64,000 nt of DNA, taken from NCBI RefSeq assembly GCF_028640845.1, contig NC_080543.1, positions 3,053,959 through 3,117,958 on the forward strand. Reading direction: 5' to 3'. The notes beneath the pieces were generated by a model that was not told where the DNA came from, did not search any database, and saw only the letters and a list, made by a program, of their open reading frames with translations. The position numbers and the translations under genes were made by a program. Of the stretch, positions 1 to 10,444 are shown piece by piece; within the stretch, counting starts at the first letter, position 1, and every line of letters begins with the position of its first letter. The stretch is from Ahaetulla prasina. Its lineage: Eukaryota; Chordata; Lepidosauria; Squamata; Colubridae.

Positions 1-22
1 AGACAGGGTGCCCCACTCAGTA

Positions 23-396
23 CAGTAATCTTCAACTCATGACCACAATCGAGCCCAAAGCTTCTGTTGCTAAGCTAGACAGTTGTTAAGTGAATTTTGC
101 CCCATTTTTCCACCTTTCTTGCTGCCATTGTTAAGTGAATCACTGCAACTGTTAGTAAAACGGTTGTTAATTGAATCGGGCTGGCGTTCTGACTTGTCAG
201 AAGGTCGCAAAAGGGGATTGTGGGACACCCCCCCCCGGGACACTGCGACCGCCACGAATAGGAGTCAGTTGCTAAGAATTTGAATTTTGATCAGGTGACC
301 ATGGGAAGGCTGCAACGGTCGTAAGTGTGGAAAACATTCATAAATCACTTTTTTTCAGTGCCATTGCAACTTCAAATCATTCCTAAAAGAACTGTA
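23..396 (+). mobile_element. Family A MITE (Tigger-like), 3' end degraded
   Basis: This non-coding DNA transposon starts with a decayed form of the family A terminus and runs through the diagnostic phrases of the family (taagtgaatc, ttgttaa, gtcagaaggtcgc, gaattttgatcaggtgacc, gtaagtgtg). Other copies in the window carry TA on both sides, which points to Tc1/mariner transposition. This copy lacks a clean right terminus and abuts the next copy. Confidence 0.7.
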
Positions 397-928
397 CAGG
401 GAGTCCTCAACTTACGACCAGAATTGAACCCCAAATTTCCATTGCTAAATAAGACAATTGTTAAGTGGGTTGTACCTCACTTTATTTTTTTTATTTTTTT
501 TTGCCACAGCTGTTAAGGAAATCACTGCGGTTGTTAAGTGAATCGTGTGGTCGTTAAGCGAATCTGGCTTTCCCCATTAAATTTGCTTGTCGGATCAGGT
601 GACGCCAGAACAGTGGAACCGGCATAAATACCTGCCAGTTGCCAAGCGCCCGAAATTCCTGATCATGTGACCATGGGAATGCTGCAATGGTCCAAACCAG
701 GGGGTCTCCAACCTTGGCCACTTTAAGACTTGTGGACTTCAACTCCCAGAATTCCTCAGCCAGCTTTGCTTTGTTGGCTGAGGAATTCTGGGAGTTGAAG
801 TCCACAAGTCTTAAAGTGGCCAAGGTTGGAGACCCCCTGGTCTAAGCAAGTATGAAAAAGTCACTTTTTAATGCCTTCGTAACTTCGAACCGTCACTAAA
901 CGAACGGTTGTAAGTCAAGGACCACCTG
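397..928 (+). mobile_element. Family A MITE interrupted by a family B element
   Basis: The left end reads TA-CAGGGAGTCCTCAACTTACG and the right end GTAAGTCAAGGACCACCTG, an inverted pair. The interior follows the family consensus, with a 142 bp family B foldback inserted at 698-839. Removing the insert restores continuous family A sequence. The right-hand TA has become TG. Confidence 0.8.
698..839. mobile_element. Family B palindromic hAT MITE
   Basis: It is an almost perfect inverted repeat with arms of about 65 bp (CAGGGGGTCTCC ... GGAGACCCCCTG). It is flanked by an 8 bp duplication, GTCCAAAC (690-697) and GTCTAAGC (840-847), with two mismatches. CAG...CTG ends with 8 bp duplications are typical of hAT transposons. 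There is no coding capacity. Confidence 0.85.
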
Positions 929-1064
929 TGCTTGAGCTTAAGAAACGGGGCCTGCCCCACAGAGATTCCTTTATCACTTTCGGATATTTGCAATCCTTCA
1001 CCGTCATCAAATCAATCTGGCTTCCAATTTACATTCTTTCCTTGACATACGAAAGGACCAAAGG

Positions 1065-1480
1065 AGTTGTTTTTTTCAAGACTTTCTTATTTTTTGTTTT
1101 GAAGACGTTTCGCTTCTCATCCCAGAAGCTTCTTCAGCTCTGACTGGATGGTGGGGAACGGAAGGATTGATGCTCCTTGCAGACAGCTGGTCATTCGCAT
1201 CCTTTGAGAGGGTCGTTGAGGCCCCTTGGAGGTTTACCTGTGTCCTCAGGGTCTCACCTGAGTGGTGCAAATGGTCCCTGTAGTCTGCAATTTTTTTCTC
1301 CTATTCCCACACCATTCCAAGGGTCTTCATCCCAAATTATATAGCTCAAAGTCCGTAGAGATTCTCAGTCCTCCAGGCCATGGTTGTCCCAAAGGTGTTT
1401 TTTTCAGGAGGCAACTGGACAGGATTTTAAGTCTCAGGTATTTGGGGGTTTCCAAGCTTTTCTTATACCCCCTGCTTTCC
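1065..1480 (-). repeat. Family D repeat, two partial copies
   Basis: Read on the minus strand, 1065-1290 contains the family D motif (gaagcttct, gggatgagaag, cgaaacgtc) and its flank with a CACTCAGGTGAG box. A second partial copy of the same orientation starts near 1355 (gtagagattctcagtcctcc ... ggcaactgg). Family D may be a Penelope-like element because its core resembles the family C motif. I have no coding evidence for that at this locus. Confidence 0.55.
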
Positions 1481-2924
1481 CGCCATCCGTTCTGAGCTGT
1501 TTTTTTTCCCTTCGTCTCTGCTATTCACAATGTTCTCTCGTCTTCCGGACCGGCAAGACTGAACCACAATGGCAGCCACCATTGTGGCCAGGAAAGTTGT
1601 CAAATGGAGCGAAAGCCACTTAACAACTGCCTTGCTTAGCAACGGAAATTTCGGGCCCCGTGTCGTCGTAAGCGGAAGACTTGCGTATCTAGTCTATGTG
1701 TTTGCGGTTGTGTGGATTGTAGAATTCAAGATGGCGGCACCTCGTTGGCTCTTCTATTGTCAACGATTATTGTTAAGAACAGCCTGATTGATTGAAGACC
1801 CAGGTGGGTGGTGGGTGTCTAAGGCTCCATCAGTTAGGAACTGGAGCATCCTTTGTGGCCAGAAAATGCTGCTATTCCCCCCCCCCCCGCTTTACTTCCC
1901 ATCCTTCTGGAATTTCCATTGGGCCACCCATCCAAATACAAACCCAAGCTGTCTCTGCTTAGCTTCCGAGATCAGCAATGGCCTCCCGGCCTCCCAAAGG
2001 ACCCATCGCCACCCGAACGGAAAAAAAACAAAAAAAACCACACCTTCCTCAGCAACTTCTGAACGAAATTCCAAATGCAACCAACCCACATGAGGAAATT
2101 CCCAAATTGACTTACTCTGTCTCCAGAGCCAGCCGCATTTCAACAGAGCCATCTTTGTAAAGTCTTTTTTTCCTCCACCAAAATATCTGGATCGAATATA
2201 AGAAACAAAAACAAACAAAAAAATCCCCAGATGTTAGGAATATTAAACCATCAAGCTGCCCTCCATAGCATCTTCTTGACTTCGAAGCAATTCTCAGAAT
2301 AATTTGTTTTTTAGCTAGAGCTAACAGTCATGTATTCCTATGCCAGCTTCCGTGAGAAAATCGTGGTCAGAGGGCTGCTAAATATAGACCCAAGACCGTG
2401 CCAGCCTGATCTCTCTCTCTCTTCCTCTCTCTCTTTTTTTAATGTTCTTCCTGAATTATCCCCGTTATGTAAAATATTAAAAGGCGGCACAAGAGAGAGA
2501 TAATTCGTATCCCGCAGTGGGATTTAGAGATTAATGCTCGAATCTGTCTTGATCCGAAGCCCTCTGGGTTTTTGGTTTGGGTTATTTATTTATTTTTTTG
2601 CATCAGGGGGATCCAGGAGATTTCTGAAAATTCTCCTTTTTTTTTTTCCAGGCTGGGTTTTTATGCCGGTTTTTGTTTTTTGTTTTTGCAAGCATTCTGG
2701 GTTTTGAAAGGCTGTTCCCGTAATGCCCCCTGCCTGGACTGTGTAAACAGAGATCCAGGAACAGAAGCCAAAAGGGAGTAACACCACCCACCCGTTCTCA
2801 TTCAACCGGCAGATGAAACGAGACTGTTTGAAAACATCTCCTTCTGCTATTCTGCCAGAACCACCAAAAAAAGAAAAAAAAAGAAAAAGAAAAAGAGAGA
2901 GACACCTAGCATTTCTGCAACGTG
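1481..2924. other. Mostly unique sequence with a family A fragment
   Basis: A minus-oriented family A fragment lies near 1590-1690. The rest is unique-looking DNA with short C, A and T runs, (TC)n near 2410-2435 and an A-rich tract at 2860-2900 next to the CR1 below. I see no convincing exon. Confidence 0.5.
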
Positions 2925-3605
2925 CAAACAGGGCAGACCAAACCGCCACGTTATCATGCCTTACTAAGGCCACACTTGGAATGTTGCATCCAGTTTTGGT
3001 CACCGCAATGTAGAAAAGATGTTGAGACTCTGGAAAGAGTGCAGAAAAGAGCAACAAAGAGGATTAGGGAACTGGAGGCTAAAACATATGAAGAACGGTT
3101 GCAGGAACTGGGCATGGCTAGTTTAATGAAAAGGAGGACTAGGGGAGACATGATAGCAGTGCTCCAATATCTCAGGGGCTGCCCCAAAGAAGCGGGAGTC
3201 AAACCATTCTCCAAAGCACCTGAAGGTAGAACAAGAAGCAATGAGTGGAAACTGATCAAGGAAAGAAGCAACTTAGAACTAAGGAGAAATTTCCTGACAG
3301 TTAGAACAATTAACCAGTGGAACGACTTGCCTGCAGAAGTTGTGAGTGCTCCAACACTGGAATAGAATAGAATAGAATAGAATAGAATTTTTTATTGGCC
3401 AAGTGTGATTGGACACACAAGGAATTTGTCTTGGTGCATATGCTCTCAGTGTACATAAAATAAAAGATACGTTCATCAAGGTTCATCATGGAGGTTTTGA
3501 AGAAGAGACTGGGCAGCCATTTGTCTGAAGTGGTATAGGGTCTCCTACTTGGGGAGTGGGGTTGGACTAGAAGACCTCCAAGGTCCCTTCCAATTCTGTG
3601 ATTCT
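2925..3605 (+). mobile_element. CR1-type LINE 3' end, interrupted
   Basis: The translation includes the CR1 reverse-transcriptase C-terminal hallmarks [49 protein letters not shown] and [11 protein letters not shown]. It is followed by the CR1 tail phrase ctagaagacctccaaggtcccttccaattctgtgattctg. The coding part is 5' truncated and ends at 3360, where a LINE fragment of the other strand (3361-3484) is inserted. The CR1 resumes at 3485. It is inactive. Confidence 0.85.
3361..3484 (-). mobile_element. Rex1/L2-like LINE 3' tail inserted in CR1
   Basis: On the minus strand it reads ...gcaccaagacaaattccttg...ggccaataaaa followed by five ATTCT-type pentamers. The same tail occurs at 6977-7100, 14505-14640 and 31745-31830. 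The pentamer run at 3361-3385 is the LINE's own 3' repeat. Confidence 0.75.
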
Positions 3606-3849
3606 GCCTCTTCCCCAGATTTCTACAAGCCCCTAGGTGAGCCTGATTCGCATCCAGACCAGTAAGAGAAAGGAACAACCTCTTTTAGACCCAGCTTTGG
3701 AGCCTTTCTGTTGGCTTGAAGACAAACTGGGTCATTGGCAAACAGAAAGGGCTGCCCTGAAAGCGACAAATCAAAGCAAGACCCCGGGGACGTGCAGAAA
3801 ACCTGCACTTAAGCCTAAGGTCAAGGCCAGAGGTGAAACTGCAGGAGCC

Positions 3850-4150
3850 AAGAGTCAGGTTTGGGGGCACAAGGGACGCAGGACAAATATTTAGAGGCAC
3901 ATGACAAACATTAGGGGCACAATGTGCGCAAAGGCAGACATTAGGGGCACATGAGAAGTATTTGAAGCCCGAGGGTGCAGGAAAAATATTAACAGCACAT
4001 GACAACTATTACTTATCCTTCAGGTAAGACTGAAGTCCAGATCAGAGGTGAAAATGCAGGGCAGGACATTTGCTGGGTTGGGGGCACAAGGGGTGCAGGG
4101 CAAATATTAGGGGGACGAGGGGTGCATAAGGGGTGCACCAACCTCCGGTG
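3850..4150 (+). repeat. Degenerate short tandem repeat (ggcacaagggg type)
   Basis: Phrases such as ggggcacaagggacgcagg, acaaatatttagaggcacatg, aggggcacaatg and gggtgcagggcaaatatta recur about every 35-45 bp with heavy divergence. No transposon ends or open frame are evident. Confidence 0.45.
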
Positions 4151-4199
4151 CCCAGGGGTTACCATCCAAGGGAGGAAGGCAAGCAGAGGGACAGGTGCT

Positions 4200-4870
4200 T
4201 GGAAGGGGGCCCCGGGCGCTCTCCAAAGGCGGCCAAGGGAGACTCTTCCCCGCTTTTTCGGGACTCACCAAGGGCTGCTTTGGGCTCCGCGACCGGCTAA
4301 TCTCCCCCGCCTCCCGTCCCCATTCAGACAACCACCCGCTGGCCACCGGCTGAGGCTGGGCAGAGATGATGCGTAAAGGCGCAGGGCGGGAGAAGGGCAG
4401 GCGGGGGACGCCGTGCGCGGTGGCTCTCCTGGAGCCTCCTGAGCTTACCTGGATTCGGGAGCCCCAGGGCGGGCTGCCGCCTCCTCTTCCTCGGCTGCCC
4501 CCACCGCCTCCTCCTTCCCCGGGAGGCCCGCGATGGACCTGCGAGCGCCGGCAGAGCTGCCTCCCCTTCCCTCCGCGCCCGCCAGCTGGCGTTTGACGCG
4601 GCCTGCCGGGAGCGATGGGCAGGGCAGGGCAAGGCAGGGGCGACGGGGCTGGGCTGGGCTCCACGGGCCGGAGGAGGCGTCCGCGAGCGAGCCAAGCAGG
4701 CGGCGGACCCTGCGCTGCGCTGGGCTAGCCTGGACGGAGCGCGCCCTCGCCAGGATGGGAGAGCCGGAGATGGCCAGCACCGACCGTGCGCTCTTGGCAC
4801 GTGCTCTGACCCATCATCCGCAGCCTGAGGAGGAGGATGAGTCTCGCAGCCGGCTAGGAAAAGAGGGCAG
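4200..4870. promoter_or_regulatory. CpG-rich island
   Basis: This stretch is strongly GC-rich with many CpG dinucleotides, unlike the AT-rich, CpG-poor flanks. It includes GC-box-like runs (ggggcgacgg, cagggcggg) on both strands. It is bounded by a degenerate tandem repeat on the left and family D repeats on the right. A promoter is the simplest explanation, and a minus-strand splice donor at 4449/4448 supports it. Confidence 0.6.
4449..4780 (-). CDS. Possible first coding exon, unknown protein
   Basis: On the minus strand an ATG at 4780 opens a frame of 111 codons. It runs to a strong consensus splice donor, CCAG|GTAAGC, with the last exonic base at 4449 and the GT at 4448-4447; the in-frame stop lies inside the donor. 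The predicted peptide is Ala/Gly/Arg/Glu-rich with an acidic patch near its end (KEEAVGAAEEEEAAARPG). I do not recognise the protein. A second frame from an ATG at 4664 is also open through the donor, so the reading frame is uncertain and the exon could equally be untranslated. The gene would continue toward coordinate 1, but I could not find a partner exon there. The reasons to list it are the CpG island and the donor, not homology. Confidence 0.25.
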
Positions 4871-4917
4871 CGCGATTCGATGCTCTGGTTGCGCTTATCC
4901 TAATAACAAGGTTAAAA

Positions 4918-5220
4918 AACCATGGAGATTCTCCGTCCAGGATTCCCAAAGGTGCTTTTTTTCCTCTCTCCAAGAGTCAACTGGACTTTCTGGTTTTCCT
5001 TTGAAGACGTTTCGCTTCTCATCCGAGAAGCTTCTTCAACCCTAACCCAACCCTGAAAGAATGCAAATATCCAGCTGTCTGCAAAGGGTATAAATCCTTC
5101 CCTTCCCCCACTATATCCAGTCAGAGCTGAAGAAGCTTCCTGGATGAAACCTCTTCAAAGAAAAAAAAAACACCAGAAAGTCCAGTTGCCTCTTGAAAAA
5201 AGGCACCTTCGGGACAACAG
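4918..5220. repeat. Family D inverted pair
   Basis: A minus-oriented family D copy (4918-5065, with the motif gacgtttcgcttctcatcc) is followed by a plus-oriented copy (5108-5220, cagctgaagaagcttcctgg ... ggcaccttcgggacaac). Together they form an imperfect hairpin with a loop of about 40 bp. Confidence 0.6.
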
Positions 5221-5223
5221 GGG

Positions 5224-5280
5224 TAAAAGGGATCTTAGAGGTTTTCTAGTCCAACTCCCTGCTTGAGCAGGAGACTGGAT
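5224..5280 (-). mobile_element. CR1 3' tail fragment
   Basis: The phrase gggatcttagaggttttctagtccaactccctgcttgagcaggagactgga is the reverse complement of the CR1 tail found elsewhere in the window. Only about 55 bp remain. Confidence 0.6.
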
Positions 5281-5288
5281 ACCTATCT

Positions 5289-5408
5289 ATGGCGGGGGTT
5301 TCCAACCTTGGCAACTTTTAAGACTTGTGGGACTTCAACTCCCAGAATTCCTCAGCCAGCAAAGCTGAAGTCCCACAAGTCTTAAAGTTGCCAAGATTGG
5401 AGACCCCG
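5289..5408. mobile_element. Family B foldback MITE, shortened
   Basis: It is an inverted repeat with family B ends (gggggtttccaaccttgg ... ccaagattggagacccc). Part of the loop is lost. Target duplications are not obvious. Confidence 0.7.
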
Positions 5409-5590
5409 GTCTATGGAGATTTTCAAATCTTCCAGGTTTATGGTTGTCCCAATGGCGCTTTTCCAAAAGGCACTTGGACTTTCTTGGTTTTTTTTTTCCT
5501 CCTTAAAAAACATCTCGCATCTCATCGAACAAGTCAGAATGGAAGAAGCTCCTTCAAGGAAAAGTGAAAGGCCCACGCATCTTAAATTTG
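5409..5590 (-). repeat. Family D copy
   Basis: Read on the minus strand it matches the other family D copies, from the catctcgcatctcatcg segment to the ctatggagattttcaaatc end. The core is diverged. Confidence 0.5.
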
Positions 5591-5877
5591 CCAAGGTTGA
5601 GAAACGCTGCAATATCCAAAAATTAGCTTAACTTCGCAGAACGTGCTGCGGTGTAACAGACCACATGCATGGTAGTTTTTCTATCATGGGCTGGTTTACG
5701 CTGAGTATTAAGTCATGAGCTGGGTTTTCCACACAACGAACCACAAATGATCCAACCCTGTTTTAATTCAGCTAACAAGGCGTTGTGAACTCTTGTCTGG
5801 GGCCGTTTTACCTTAATAAAACGTAAATAAGATGTGAATTCTGCAAGGCAGTTCACTTCACAATCTTGAGTTGAAAA

Positions 5878-6010
5878 CTGACAGGGTGAAGAAGCTGAAG
5901 AAATTCCTTGGATGAGAAGCGAAAACGTCTTCAAAGAAAAACCAGAAAGTCCAGGCGCTGCTTGAAAAAAGCACTTTTGGGACAACCATGACCTGGATGA
6001 CGAAGAACCT
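5878..6010 (+). repeat. Family D copy
   Basis: The plus strand has ggatgagaagcgaaaacgtc, then ttcaaagaaaaaccagaaag and gcttgaaaaaagcac. It ends next to the family B element at 6018. Confidence 0.6.
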
Positions 6011-6017
6011 CCATAGA

Positions 6018-6152
6018 CAGGGGTCTCCAACCTTGGTCCCTTTATGACTTGTGGACTTCAACTCCCAGAGTTCCTCAGCCAGCTTTGCTGGCTGAGGGAC
6101 TCTGGGAGTTGAAGTCCACAAGTCTTAAAGGGACCAAGGTTGGAGACCCCTG
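6018..6152. mobile_element. Family B hAT MITE, intact
   Basis: This 135 bp palindrome has CAGGGG...CCCCTG ends and a perfect 8 bp target duplication, TCCATAGA, at 6010-6017 and 6153-6160. It inserted at the end of a family D repeat and is the cleanest copy of the family in the window. Confidence 0.92.
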
Positions 6153-6459
6153 TCCATAGACACTGTGACAATAACTTTTCAGTCTAACAAACACAACAAC
6201 AAGGCTCTGCACATTGGTAGTTATGCTTGCGAAGAACTCAGTTTTCAATTTCAAGTATTTCTATTTTTGGGATACTCTGATTTTTGTTGGGATTTAGCTG
6301 CCAAATATGTTTTAGGGCCTAAGTTTTCAAGATAATTATCAATGCATGTAGATTTGTGTGGTGCGTGATTTGGAACTTAGGGGGAAAAAAATAGTTTATA
6401 ACAGATGGGAACCCAAACACACCTGTCTTCAAGCTGTTCAAAGCAGCCAGGCCTTGGCT

Positions 6460-6912
6460 AGGAGCTTTCCAATAAAAGTCATAGTTGCCCCCAGTCTTGA
6501 CTACTGCAAAGCTCTCTACATGGGGTTGCCCTTGAAAACTATCCAGATTTTTTAATTGGTTTGGAAAGCAAAGACCTGCAGGGTTTTGTGTAAGGCTAGA
6601 TTTGCACATGGGTCACCTTTCTTGCGGGAGCTGCATTGGCTGCAGATTTGCTTCCAGGTCCAATTCAAGGTGCTAGTTGTTACCTTCACCTGGGGCTAGG
6701 TGATTTGCAGGACGTCTACTTGACACATCAGCGTGGGGAGGAAGGGGATATGGAGCCTATCAAGAGGCTAGTTTGACTGCGGTTGCTGGGGTGGGGTGAG
6801 GAGGTATTGTGTTTTGTGCTTTGTGGGGTTTAAATTCTGTAAGCTGCCCAGAGTCACAGTGAGCGAGTCGGGCAGCTATACATATTTTCTTAATCAATAA
6901 ATTCATAAATGA
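6460..6912 (+). mobile_element. L2-like LINE 3' end, decayed
   Basis: The translation gives VAPSLDYCKALYMGLPLKT and, in a shifted frame, ELHWLQICFQVQFKVLVVTF, which resemble L2-clade reverse-transcriptase C-termini. The 3' end reads aagctgcccagagtcacagt...gggcagctatac followed by an AATAAATTCATAAAT tail. Frameshifts and stops show it is dead. Confidence 0.65.
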
Positions 6913-6976
6913 GACACAGCTGCTTTCAATAGTGCCCAGCATTTCTGCTGCTAAGCAAGACAGTTCTTAAGTGAAT

Positions 6977-8021
6977 TTGAATAGAATTTTTTTATTGGCC
7001 AAGTGTGATTAGACACACAAGGAATTTGTCTTGGTGCATATGCTCTCAGTGTACATAAAAGAAAAGATACGTTCATCAAAGTACAACATTTACAACACAA
7101 TTGATGGTCAATATATCAATATAAATCATAAGGATTGCCAGCAACAAGTTATATTCATACAGTCATAAGTGGAAGGAGATTGGTGATGGAAACTATGAGA
7201 CGATTAATAGTAGTGCAGATTCAGTAAATAGTCTGACAGTGTTGAGGGAATTATTTGTTTAGCAGAGTGATGGCCTTCGGGGAAAAACTGTTCTTGTGTC
7301 TAGTTGTTCTGGTGTGCAGTGCTCTATAGCGTCGTTTTGAGGGTAGGAGTTGAAACAGTTTATGTCCAGGATGCGAGGGATCTGCAAATATTTTCACGGC
7401 CCTCTTCTTGATTCATGCAGTATACAGGTCCTCAATGGAAGGCAGGTTGGTAGCAATTATTTTTTCTGCAGTTCTAATTATCCTCTGAAGTCTGTGTCTT
7501 TCTTGTTGGGTTGCAGAACCGAACCAGACAGTTATAGAGGTGCAAATGACAGACTCAATAATTCCTCTGTAGAACTGAATCAGCAGCTCCTTGGGCAGTT
7601 TGAGCTTACTGAGTTGGCGCAGAAAGAACATTCTTTGTTGTCCTTTTTTAATGATGTTTTTGATGTTAGCTGTCCATTTGAGATCTTGCGATATGATAGA
7701 ACCTAGAAATTTGAAGGTTTCTACTGTTGATACTGTGTTGTCAAGTATTGTGAGAGGTGGAAGTATGGAAGGGTTTCTCCTAAAGTCTACCACCATTTCT
7801 ACGGTTTTGAGTGTGTTCAGTTCCAGATTGTTTTGGTTGCACCACAAGGCTAGTCGTTCGACCTCTCGTCTATATGTGGATTCGTCATTGTCTCGAATGA
7901 GACCAATCACTGTTGTGTCATCTGCGAACTTCAGTAGCTTAACAGATGGATCATTGGAGATGCAGTCATTGGTATACAGAGAGAAGAGAAGTGGGGAGAG
8001 CACACAGCCTTGGGGGACTCT
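6977..8021 (-). mobile_element. Rex1/L2-group LINE, 5' truncated
   Basis: On the minus strand this is the 3' kilobase of a non-LTR retrotransposon: the reverse-transcriptase end (8003-7413), about 400 bp of 3' sequence, then gccaataaaaaaattctattc at the 3' tip. It is inserted in a family A MITE. Assignment to Rex1 versus L2 rests on the peptide pattern and tail style only. Confidence 0.75.
7413..8003 (-). CDS. Reverse transcriptase fragment (non-LTR)
   Basis: This 196-codon open frame is the C-terminal half of a LINE reverse transcriptase, an RNA-dependent DNA polymerase that copies its transcript at a nicked target. The PLLFSLYTNDC segment (residues 4-14) precedes the catalytic FADD box (26-29, within KFADDTTVIGL). 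The fragment continues with the EMVVDFRR, FKFLGSIISQDLKW and QQRMFFLRQLSKL segments and the IIRTAEKII motif. The finger domain, the endonuclease and the true N-terminus are absent because of 5' truncation, so the methionine at 8003 is not a natural start. The frame is free of stops over almost 600 bp, suggesting a fairly young insertion. The clade is probably Rex1 or L2-like within the jockey group. It is not expected to be functional. Confidence 0.8.
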   Translation of the reverse strand: MLSPLLFSLYTNDCISNDPSVKLLKFADDTTVIGLIRDNDESTYRREVERLALWCNQNNLELNTLKTVEMVVDFRRNPSILPPLTILDNTVSTVETFKFLGSIISQDLKWTANIKNIIKKGQQRMFFLRQLSKLKLPKELLIQFYRGIIESVICTSITVWFGSATQQERHRLQRIIRTAEKIIATNLPSIEDLYTA

Positions 8022-8132
8022 GTTTTACAACCTTTCTTGCCGCGGTTGTTAGGTGAATCACTGCCGTTGTTAAATAAGTAACACAGGTGTTAAGTAAATC
8101 GGGCTTCCCCATTGACGTTGCTTATCGGACGA

Positions 8133-8651
8133 TGTTGTGTCTGCGCCCCCCGAGCCAGGCCCCCTGCCAGAAAGTGACTTGGAAAGTGAGGGGGAAGGGC
8201 CGTCAGGACTTACCTCGGGAGCACCGGCTTCCCTGGCTCAGCTCCAGGAGCCAGAGGCAGGCCAGGTGGAGGAGATAACGAGGCCTCCGTCCCCTGACTC
8301 TTTCCCGTCCCGCAGGCCACGCCTCCAGACCCAGCTGATGGCAATCAGGTCTGGTTGGACCCTAGGTTTCGTAGGCAGGAGAGGCGGGAACAACAGAAAC
8401 GGGTGGGGCAGGCCTAGGAAGTGCTGAGTCATGGAGCCACACCCCACAGGATATAAAAGCAGCAAGGACTGCTGTGCCTTTTGGTAGCAGGCAAATCAAC
8501 TGCTTGACTAGAGCTGAAGTACTGTTTGTTGACTCATCAGCATCAAGGGAGATAACAGAGACACTTGGCAGACGCTGGCTAGTTTGCTGCCAGAGCTGAT
8601 AGTGCCGGCTAATTAAGCCATCGCTTGGACGGAGGCGAGGGGGACAGAACA
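8133..8651 (+). mobile_element. Solo LTR, family 1
   Basis: It begins TGTTGTGTC and ends CAGAACA, an inverted TGTT...AACA pair. It contains a MARE/NF-E2-like site TGCTGAGTCAT at 8418-8428 and a TATA-like gatataaaa at 8450-8458. The related LTR at 29724-30215 has the same site and TATA. It lies in a family A MITE, where GATG occurs at both borders (8131-8134 and 8652-8655). No internal region is present. Confidence 0.75.
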
Positions 8652-8859
8652 GATGGTCACAAAAGCGAATCACGTGACCCCACGACACTGCAACTGTCAC
8701 GAATACACGCCAGTTGCCAAGTGCCTGAATTTTGATCATGTGATCACAGGAATGCTGAAGCCGTCGTCATTTTGCAAAATGGGTCATAAGTCACTTTTTT
8801 AGTGACATTGTAACTTCGAGCCGTCACTAAATGAACAATTGTAAGTTGAAGTCCACCTG

Positions 8860-9452
8860 GTATTCTTGTTTTCGTTTTTGTGTATAACTCTTGTTACATT
8901 AGGTTATTTCTATACAGTGAGATTTATATGAGATATTTGGCATTCCGTTATTTAAATAACTAGGGAATACTGGAAATAAAGAAGTAGATATTCTACTGAC
9001 ATCATAACCCCCATTAGGGTATGGGGGTTACGAGCATTAAAATTATTTGGCCTTTTCAAATCTATGGTGGCTGTTTTGACCAATTTGAACCCATTTTCTG
9101 AAGCTGATTGAGAAGTTGGCACAGGAATTAAGCTCCAGAAGAAAAAATGCTATACATAATTGATTCCCGCACATGCTTTCGCCTTTTTTTATGTACTGAA
9201 AGTTGTGCACTGTTTATAAATTCCTACATCACTGTGTGCGGTTTTAGAGCCCACAGGGAGAATCAAAATGACTCTGCAGGAAAATAAACTAAAGGTAAAA
9301 TTTCAGCCAAGCCGAATTCTGTTCTTGAAAAATAAATATATGCAATGTTTTTGCCAACCAGGTAGAAATTATTTTGTCTTTTCTTGGGTTGTTACTATCC
9401 CAGTCTGATGGCTTGATATCCACAGGATTTCTTAGTGGTCTCCCATCCATAC
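8860..9452. other. Unique AT-rich sequence
   Basis: No recognised repeat ends, open frame or splice pair. A short palindromic phrase (acccccattagggtatgggggt) lies at 9006-9029. Confidence 0.4.
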
Positions 9453-9453
9453 A

Positions 9454-9836
9454 CAGGTCCTCCTCGACTTATGACCACAATTGAGCCCAAAATTTCCATT
9501 GCTAAGTTGTTAAGTGAGCTCTGCTCCATTTTAGGACTTTTCTCGCCACAGCTGTTAAATAGAATCACTGCCATTGTGAAGTGAGTATCCCAATTGTTAA
9601 GTGAATTTGGCCTCCGCATTGACTTTGTTGGTCAGTCGATCACAAAATGGGATCATATGATCACCGGACACTGCAACGGTCATATATGTGAGTGAGAAGC
9701 CTGTGAATTATGATCACGTGACCTTAGGGATGCTGTAATGATCGTAAATGTGAAAACTGGTCATAAGTCATTTTTTCAGGGCTGTTGTAACTTTGAACGG
9801 TCACTAAACTAACTGTTGTAAGTCCAGGGCTACCTG
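9454..9836 (+). mobile_element. Family A MITE, near complete
   Basis: The left end is CAGGTCCTCCTCGACTTATG and the right end is TAAGTCCAGGGCTACCTG followed by TA. The full 383 bp interior is present in consensus order. Confidence 0.8.
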
Positions 9837-10147
9837 TACTGAGGAAGCCAGCCAGAGTTACTGAAAAGTAAAAAGAGCTGCATATAAATTTAAGAAATAA
9901 AAAAATAAAAATGAAGCTCAGTTCTGGTTGACTGGTAAGTTTGGGCAACATCAGGCAGATGTTTGCTCTCTGCTATAGCACAAATCATTTTATATATTTT
10001 AAAATATCATCATATCTGAATATATCTTAAAAACGTATTTTTTTAAAAAAAACACTCAATCTGAGCTGGTGGCAGAGGCAAAATTCTCCACCTTTTTGCA
10101 GCTCAGATATAACTCGACTTGGATCCAAGATACCAAATAACAAGAGT

Positions 10148-10265
10148 GGGAAGGGGCATCGGAGGTCATCTAGTCCAACCCCCTGCCCAAGCAGGAGACC
10201 CACATTCCATTCCAGACAATCTCTTCTTAAAAACCTTCAGTGACGGAACACCCACAACGTCTGGA
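10148..10265 (-). mobile_element. CR1 3' end fragment
   Basis: The phrases ggtcatctagtccaaccccc, gcaggagacc and cagtgacggaacacccacaac are the reverse complement of the CR1 tail and last codons. Confidence 0.75.
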
Positions 10266-10444
10266 GGTAAGACGACTGTAATCCTGGTTTTTCTCTGGAT
10301 TCGCTAATTGTCAGATAAAAATGGCTGAATTTTCACGGCTAAAACATGGAACGTTTCCTTTTGCACCCGTGTTTAGAAGCCATGTATACGCACAGTTCAT
10401 TCCAGGTTCACAAGACACACTCAAGAGCCCAGTAAAGGAGAATA

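Larger units (their letters stand above)
6937..8859 (+). mobile_element. Family A MITE carrying two nested insertions
   Basis: Family A sequence is split into 6937-6976, 8022-8132 and 8652-8859 by a minus-strand LINE (6977-8021) and a solo LTR (8133-8651). The pieces join in consensus order and the right end reads gtaagttgaagtccacctgg. The left terminus is missing. Confidence 0.7.
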
